From Bacteroidia bacterium (GTDB lineage: Bacteria > Bacteroidota > Bacteroidia > Flavobacteriales_D > Cryomorphaceae): a stretch of 64,000 nt of DNA. Made by a program: the position numbers and the translations under genes. Positions 59,348-64,000 of the stretch are shown here, piece by piece. The notes below the pieces were generated by a model. The model searched no databases, had not been told where the DNA came from, and saw nothing but the letters and a program-made list of their open reading frames with translations. Location: the NCBI GenBank assembly GCA_030427905.1, contig JAUICL010000001.1:868001-932000 (forward strand). Reading direction: 5' to 3'. Each line of letters starts with the position of its first letter. Positions within the stretch are counted from its first letter, which is position 1.

Positions 59348-59370
59348 TTTTCAGTTTTGTGCAGTGTCCG

Positions 59371-59378
59371 CAAATATA
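59371..59378 (-). promoter_or_regulatory. -7 element of the dehydrogenase-nhaD transcript
   Basis: TATATTTG on the reverse strand, matching TAnnTTTG in full. The expected TTG upstream is only approximated (TTC). Confidence 0.45.
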
Positions 59379-59438
59379 TCAAAACTGAGGGCTGAGAATG
59401 AAGAGGCCTGACTTTTTTGACACTTAATTATTCAATTC

Positions 59439-60488
59439 TTAACGCGGAAGATACATTGCCCCACCACAGCTGTTTGTGCGGGCTCCTGTAACGCTGCAAA
59501 GTGTGTTGGTATGCTCATCTAGTCTGAGTTTGGCGAGGAATGCAAAAATGATGGATTCCTTGTAGTCGATTATTTCTTTCGACGGAAGCAGGATCTCGGA
59601 ATCTACTCGTTTGGCAATTTCCTTTAGAAGAAACTTGTTGTGAGCTCCACCTCCCGTTGTAAGTACGGAGTCGGGGCCAATTTCATCAATGCTTGCAGCA
59701 CATTGATCGGCAATATGGGCGACGTAGGTGGCGAGCAAATTTTGAGTTGAATCACCATCAATCAGTGGGAAAACTTCTGCTTCTACCCATTCTCTCCCCA
59801 GCGATTTCGGTGCCTTGCGTTTGAAATACTTGAGACTATTGAGCGATTCAAGAAGCGCGTTATTGACCGTTCCTTGAGATGCTAATTTTCCATTTTCGTC
59901 ATATTCTAAGCCAAGTTTTTTCGATAGGTGATTGAGCACAATATTGGCAGGGCAAATATCAAAAGCGGTTCGTATTCCCTTCGATTTGAAACTGATATTG
60001 GCAAAGCCTCCAATATTCAAACAGGCGTCGTATTGATGAAACAACAGTTCATCGCCCACCGGTACTAGTGGAGCACCTTGTCCGCCTAGAGCTACATCGA
60101 GCGAACGGAAGTCGCAAACGGTTACGCACCCCGTACGTGCCGCCACAATAGATCCATCGAGCATTTGATGGGTAATGTTTTCATTGGGGCGGTGGAAAAT
60201 AGTATGGCCGTGACACCCGATAAATTCTGGATCTATTTGGTGCACTTCGATAAAATTGGTGAGATGTTGTGCGGTGAACTCAGAATAATCCCGCTCCAGG
60301 ACCAATAGTTCTAGTGCCGATAGATCGTGCGCTTCCGATAGTCTTTGCACCCATTCTTTTGGGTAGGGTACATGCGCGAATTTTTCCAGCCTAAACTGCC
60401 GACTGTCTTTGAAATCACAAAATGCCAGATCGAGCCCATCTAGAGATGTTCCTGACATCACTCCAATGCCTTTGGTATTAAAATCCAT
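59439..60488 (-). CDS. anmK: Anhydro-N-acetylmuramic acid kinase
   Basis: 349 residues from the ATG at 60488 (MDFNTKGIGVMSGTSLDGLD), which gives the usual few residues before the GVMSGTSLDG signature; an in-frame ATG 12 codons upstream is less likely. It phosphorylates 1,6-anhydroMurNAc to MurNAc-6-P in cell-wall recycling. Other motifs are CHGHTIFHRP, GGQGAPLVPVGD, NIGGFANIS and LTTGGGAHNKFLL, with ATP-binding residues. murF, at 61.7 kb, acts in synthesis of the same polymer. Confidence 0.95.
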   Translation of the reverse strand: MDFNTKGIGVMSGTSLDGLDLAFCDFKDSRQFRLEKFAHVPYPKEWVQRLSEAHDLSALELLVLERDYSEFTAQHLTNFIEVHQIDPEFIGCHGHTIFHRPNENITHQMLDGSIVAARTGCVTVCDFRSLDVALGGQGAPLVPVGDELLFHQYDACLNIGGFANISFKSKGIRTAFDICPANIVLNHLSKKLGLEYDENGKLASQGTVNNALLESLNSLKYFKRKAPKSLGREWVEAEVFPLIDGDSTQNLLATYVAHIADQCAASIDEIGPDSVLTTGGGAHNKFLLKEIAKRVDSEILLPSKEIIDYKESIIFAFLAKLRLDEHTNTLCSVTGARTNSCGGAMYLPR

Positions 60489-60532
60489 ATGGTAATATGA
60501 ATTACCAAAGTAGGATAATTCCACGAATGGCT

Positions 60533-60540
60533 TAAATTTG
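60533..60540 (+). promoter_or_regulatory. -7 element of the acyl-CoA dehydrogenase gene
   Basis: TAAATTTG, a match to the consensus, 32 bp upstream of the ATG. No TTG is found at the right distance. Confidence 0.4.
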
Positions 60541-60571
60541 CGGCACCTAAATCAAATCCAACGATAAGATT

Positions 60572-61714
60572 ATGAATTTCGAATTGACAGAAGAGCAGAT
60601 AGCTGTACGTGATGCGGCGAGAGATTTTGCTCAAAACGTACTTAAGCCCGGCGTTATCGAAAGAGATACCGAGCAGCGTTTTCCCACTGAAGAGATCAAG
60701 CAATTGGGAGAACTCGGATTTATGGGGATGATGGTAAGCCCAGAGTACGGCGGAAGCGGGATGGATACTGTTTCCTACGTTTTAGCGATGGAAGAGATTT
60801 CTAAAATCGATGCTTCAGCTTCAGTTTGTATGTCTGTAAATAATAGCCTTGTATGTTGGGGTATTGAGAAATTTGGAACTGAAGAGCAGAAGCAGAAGTA
60901 CCTTAAGCCACTAGCTAGTGGCGAGAAAATAGGTGCTTTTTGTTTGAGCGAGCCAGAAGCGGGGTCTGATGCCACTTCACAGCGCACTACGGCAGTTGAT
61001 AAAGGAGATCATTACCTACTTAATGGAACTAAGAACTGGATTACCAATGGTGGCACAGCATCTATTTACCTTGTAATTGCCCAAACCGATGTAGAAAAAG
61101 GTCACCGTGGAATCAACTGTCTTATCGTAGAGAAGGACATGGAAGGATTTATTGTTGGTGCGAAAGAAGATAAATTGGGAATCCGTGGTAGTGACACGCA
61201 CACGCTGATGTTTCAGGATGTGAAAGTGCCAAAAGAGAATAGAATCGGTGAAGATGGATTCGGATTCAAGTTTGCCATGAAGACACTCTCGGGTGGGCGA
61301 ATCGGAATTGCATCTCAGGCTCTAGGTATAGCCAGTGGTGCATACGAGTTGGCGCTTGCCTACAGTAAGGAACGCGAAGCTTTTGGAAAGCCAATTCACC
61401 AGCACCAGGCCATCGCATTTAAGCTAGCCGATATGGCAACTGAAATCGAAGCGGCACGCTTGCTTTGCTTGAAAGCAGCCCAAGAAAAAGACAACGGCGA
61501 AAACTTCGACCTTTCTTCTTCAATGGCAAAATTGTTTGCTTCACGCGTGGCGATGGAAACGACTGTAGAAGCTGTGCAAGTGCACGGAGGATATGGATTT
61601 GTTAAAGAATACCACGTTGAGCGATTGATGCGCGATGCGAAGATCACACAGATCTACGAAGGAACGAGTGAAGTACAGAAGATTGTAATTTCTCGTTCAG
61701 TACTGCAGGATTAA
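60572..61714 (+). CDS. Acyl-CoA dehydrogenase (short-chain type)
   Basis: 380-residue flavoenzyme that forms the first double bond in beta-oxidation. Features include GELGFMGMMVSPEYGGSGMD, AFCLSEPEAGSDATSQRTTA, NWITNGGTAS at the FAD site, GIRGSDTHTLMFQDVKVPKEN, YSKEREAFGKPIHQHQAIAFKLADMAT and QIYEGTSEVQKIVISR near the C-terminus, where the glutamate of YEGT is the catalytic base of the short-chain subgroup. The chain length preference cannot be told for certain. It overlaps murF's end by four bases. Confidence 0.95.
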   Translation: MNFELTEEQIAVRDAARDFAQNVLKPGVIERDTEQRFPTEEIKQLGELGFMGMMVSPEYGGSGMDTVSYVLAMEEISKIDASASVCMSVNNSLVCWGIEKFGTEEQKQKYLKPLASGEKIGAFCLSEPEAGSDATSQRTTAVDKGDHYLLNGTKNWITNGGTASIYLVIAQTDVEKGHRGINCLIVEKDMEGFIVGAKEDKLGIRGSDTHTLMFQDVKVPKENRIGEDGFGFKFAMKTLSGGRIGIASQALGIASGAYELALAYSKEREAFGKPIHQHQAIAFKLADMATEIEAARLLCLKAAQEKDNGENFDLSSSMAKLFASRVAMETTVEAVQVHGGYGFVKEYHVERLMRDAKITQIYEGTSEVQKIVISRSVLQD

Positions 61715-62994
61715 AGTACGGGAAGTACTTTTTCCATCTGAACTGAGCGACTTCCTTTCACGAGGATATAGCTATTTTTAACGGGGTCCTTTCTGAGGTA
61801 ATCAGAAAGGACTTCTACATTTTGGAACTTTCTGAATTTCGTAGTCACCTTTTCAAACTCGGCACCAACCAATATGGCGCTCAGGCCGAGTTGGGCTAAT
61901 CTGTCGGCTACCTTTTGGTGTTCCACTTGTGAAGTCTCGCCCAATTCCATCATATGACCCAACAATACAAGCTTCGATGGATGTTCGATTTGGCTTAGAT
62001 TTTCGATTGCAGCCATGACGCTAGTTGGGTTGGCGTTGTATGCGTCCAGAACCACTTGGTTGCGCTCGGTTACCGTCAGTTGAGAACGGTTGTTTTCGGG
62101 GATGTATGCTGCTAAACTGGCTGCGATCTTTTCATCTGGTATCTGGAAGTACTTCCCTATACCTACTGCCGCCATCAAGTTGGGGAAATTGTAGGATCCC
62201 ACAAGATTCGTCTCGACAAGAATCCACTCATTATTTTCACCCCGAAACTCAAACGACAATTTTGGGCTCGTACTGACAAGCCTTCCTTGCGTTCCCGAGT
62301 TGTCTATGGCATTATAGATGGTTCGATCAAGATGATCCGATAGATCCATGAGTAAGGGATCGCTACCGTTTACAAAAACTTTTCCGGCCGATTTCTCAAT
62401 ATAATCGTAGAGTTCTTTTTTTCCTTTTTTCACTCCTTCCTCGCCACCGAAGCCTTCTAAATGAGCCTTTCCGATATTGGTGATCATTCCAAAGTCGGGT
62501 TCAGAAATCCCACAAAGCATTTTGATCTCACCCTGATGGTTTGCCCCCATTTCTACAATCGCCATTTCGGCATCTAAGGGGATGGAAAGAAGGGTGAGGG
62601 GGACACCGATGTGGTTGTTTAAATTTCCTTTGGTGGCATAGGTTCTGAGCGAGCTATTGAGTACTGCGTGGATAAGCTCTTTGTTTGTAGTCTTTCCATT
62701 GCTACCAGTAAGGCCGATCACCGGAAATTTGAACTGCCGACGATGATACTGCGCAAGCTCTTGAAGTGTTGTCAATACATCTTCAACCAGTGCCACGCCT
62801 TTAATGTTAGCGTTTTTTTTATCATCCGACACGACAAGACTAGCGCCTTGCTCAACAGCTTTTTCAGCAAATTCATTCGCGTCAAAATTCGGTCCTTTTA
62901 AGCAAAAGAAGATACTTCCTTTTAGATCCTTTCGAGTGTCGGTGGTAACTACAGGTGTAGCTGAAAACTGGTTGTAGATTTCTTCGATGCGCAT
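61711..62994 (-). CDS. murF: UDP-N-acetylmuramoyl-tripeptide--D-alanyl-D-alanine ligase
   Basis: 427 residues. MurF adds D-Ala-D-Ala to UDP-MurNAc-tripeptide, the last cytoplasmic step of peptide-stem assembly. Motifs: FFCLKGPNFDANEFAEKA, IGLTGSNGKTTNKELI (ATP loop), TKGNLNNHIGVPLTLL, IVEMGANHQGEIK, NIGKAHLEGFGG and LDAYNANPTSVMAAI. Length is typical for Bacteroidota. It follows gldJ on the same strand, separated by a terminator. The gldJ-murF adjacency is familiar in Flavobacteriia. Confidence 0.96.
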   Translation of the reverse strand: MRIEEIYNQFSATPVVTTDTRKDLKGSIFFCLKGPNFDANEFAEKAVEQGASLVVSDDKKNANIKGVALVEDVLTTLQELAQYHRRQFKFPVIGLTGSNGKTTNKELIHAVLNSSLRTYATKGNLNNHIGVPLTLLSIPLDAEMAIVEMGANHQGEIKMLCGISEPDFGMITNIGKAHLEGFGGEEGVKKGKKELYDYIEKSAGKVFVNGSDPLLMDLSDHLDRTIYNAIDNSGTQGRLVSTSPKLSFEFRGENNEWILVETNLVGSYNFPNLMAAVGIGKYFQIPDEKIAASLAAYIPENNRSQLTVTERNQVVLDAYNANPTSVMAAIENLSQIEHPSKLVLLGHMMELGETSQVEHQKVADRLAQLGLSAILVGAEFEKVTTKFRKFQNVEVLSDYLRKDPVKNSYILVKGSRSVQMEKVLPVL

Positions 62995-63005
62995 AGCTCA
63001 AAAAT

Positions 63006-63039
63006 AAAAAGCCCGATACCATCAGGCATCGGGCTTTTT
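63006..63039. terminator. Terminator between gldJ and murF
   Basis: AAAAAGCCCGAT (63006-63017), ten-base loop, ATCGGGCTTTTT (63028-63039). The stem is perfect and has A/T tails on both sides, so it can act in both directions. On the reverse strand it ends gldJ, so murF needs a promoter or leaky read-through. Confidence 0.92.
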
Positions 63040-63061
63040 AAAAGTTTTAAACTGATTGAGT

Positions 63062-64000
63062 TTACTTACTTTGGTTTAGTCCAACTGGGCTACCAACGCG
63101 ATCCATCGCACATCTGAAACCGATGGTTGATGTAGACTTGCGCTCATCAAGGAATCTTCTCGTTCCAGGGCTCAAGTAATAGGCTCGATCATTCCAGCTT
63201 GCTCCTTTGTACACTCTAGAGCGATTGCTGATCAAGGTTGTTGTACCGTAATCGTACATGCTGTTTTCGCTCGCACCCGAGCCGGCTAGCATGTAGTCCT
63301 TGCTCGATTCCAAATCTCCATCTCGGAAATTGATGTTGTCGGCAATTCGGTAGTTATCTCTGTCGATGTTTTCTTCAGGACGTACTTTACGCATGCGAAG
63401 TTCACCAGGCGTATCTTGCACGTAGTCACCGTATCCGCTCAATAGCTCAGGAGCTATACGCAAGTCGCTAGACTGAATCTCTTGAATACCATCTCTGATA
63501 AGCGTATTGGCTTCTTCAAATTTCCCGTCTTCATAACGCTCATTAGCTTGGTCTGAGTAAGAAATCAGGTTGTCGATAAGCTGTTGTTCTTCTGGGTTTA
63601 ACTTTCCTTCGGTCAATTTTGCAAACTGAGCGATGTAAGTGGCAACACCTTCAACATCGTAAGTAACGATTGTCAATTTATCATCGATGTTTCCTTCACT
63701 GTTGAGAACTTTCGTTTCAAACACATTACCACGGAAAGGACGGAAATCATCCATGTCTTCCGGGCTCAATGGTCTGTAAACGTCCATTACCCATTCACTC
63801 ACGTTACCCGCCATGTTGTAAAGACCGTAGTCATTTGGTTGGTAAGCGTAGACATTTGCTGTAATATCAGCGTTATCGTTAAGTGAACCGGCTGTACCCA
63901 TGTTATCACCACGTCCTCTCTTAAAGTTGGCAACATACTCACCGTAGAAACGGCTGTTGTTGTTACCATCACGTACGAAGTGTCCATTCCAAGGATAAAC
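63062..64000 (-). CDS. gldJ: Gliding motility lipoprotein GldJ, C-terminal part (start lies beyond the window)
   Basis: 313 codons are seen, open to the window edge; the methionine at 63901 is internal. The reading frame enters with VYPWNGHFVRDG, then SRFYGEYVANFKRGRGDN and NDYGLYNMAGNVSEWVMDVYRP, a formylglycine-generating-enzyme/sulfatase-modifying (FGE) fold. The C-terminus is RVYKGASWNDRAYYLSPGTRRF and STIGFRCAMDRVGSP. A helical insert at about residue 110-200 of the visible part is typical of GldJ. GldJ is an outer-membrane lipoprotein needed for gliding and for stable GldK/T9SS complexes. Confidence 0.94.
   Translation of the reverse strand, partial: VYPWNGHFVRDGNNNSRFYGEYVANFKRGRGDNMGTAGSLNDNADITANVYAYQPNDYGLYNMAGNVSEWVMDVYRPLSPEDMDDFRPFRGNVFETKVLNSEGNIDDKLTIVTYDVEGVATYIAQFAKLTEGKLNPEEQQLIDNLISYSDQANERYEDGKFEEANTLIRDGIQEIQSSDLRIAPELLSGYGDYVQDTPGELRMRKVRPEENIDRDNYRIADNINFRDGDLESSKDYMLAGSGASENSMYDYGTTTLISNRSRVYKGASWNDRAYYLSPGTRRFLDERKSTSTIGFRCAMDRVGSPVGLNQSK

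Overview
The window looks like a 64 kb piece of a Bacteroidota chromosome, most likely a marine member of Flavobacteriales. The grounds are a GldJ-type gliding lipoprotein, a PorV2/PorU2 type IX secretion (T9SS) pair, proteins ending in T9SS sorting domains, lineage-typical families (DUF5686, DUF2795, DUF3667), an NhaD sodium/proton antiporter, and promoters of the Bacteroidota form TTG-N19-TAnnTTTG in place of E. coli -35/-10 boxes. I place it at order level only. Housekeeping genes dominate. I see no prophage, insertion sequence, CRISPR array or rRNA operon.

Layout. 1-3.1 kb: the 5' end of hemL faces the kynU-kmo kynurenine operon across a short intergenic region with an inverted repeat in a promoter spacer. 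3.1-9.6 kb: a secreted protein, a metallo-beta-lactamase-fold hydrolase, a large TolB-propeller/outer-membrane protein, a half-size TauE-like transporter and an M20 amidohydrolase. 9.6-17.1 kb: recQ, tatC, a DUF5686 outer-membrane protein, lptB, purS and pssA. 17.2-23.3 kb: porV2 and porU2. 23.4-34.6 kb, nearly all on the plus strand: lpdA, hemH, pabB, tilS, a queuosine-precursor transporter, dsbD, gmhA, a lipoprotein and the comM-like yifB. 34.6-37.9 kb is accessory: a T9SS-sorted protein, a YwqK-like MORN protein, and two related lipoprotein genes, each with an apparent single-base frameshift and each followed by a near-identical terminator plus the last codons of secA. 37.9-46.2 kb: secA and a 1594-residue secreted metalloprotease with fourteen 30-residue Cys-rich repeats. 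46.4-48.8 kb: DUF2795, cobalamin adenosyltransferase, an ABC ATPase and a methyltransferase. 48.9-49.7 kb: tRNA-Val(UAC), strong hairpins and three 108-bp tandem repeats in non-coding DNA. 49.7-53.6 kb: DUF3667 protein, secreted CotH-domain protein, small membrane protein. 53.6-59.3 kb, minus strand: Glu-type dehydrogenase, nhaD, exbB, exbD, tonB, folC. 59.4-64 kb: anmK, an acyl-CoA dehydrogenase, murF and the 3' part of gldJ.

How the genes fit together. Several modules serve the cell envelope: LptB, PssA, GmhA, MurF, AnmK, the ExbBD/TonB motor and SecA/TatC export. PorV2/PorU2 and GldJ belong to the T9SS and gliding apparatus, and the sorting-domain proteins in the same window are plausible cargo. 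The accessory signals most worth a second look are the duplication beside secA (36.4-37.9 kb) and the repeat block downstream of the tRNA (49.0-49.7 kb).
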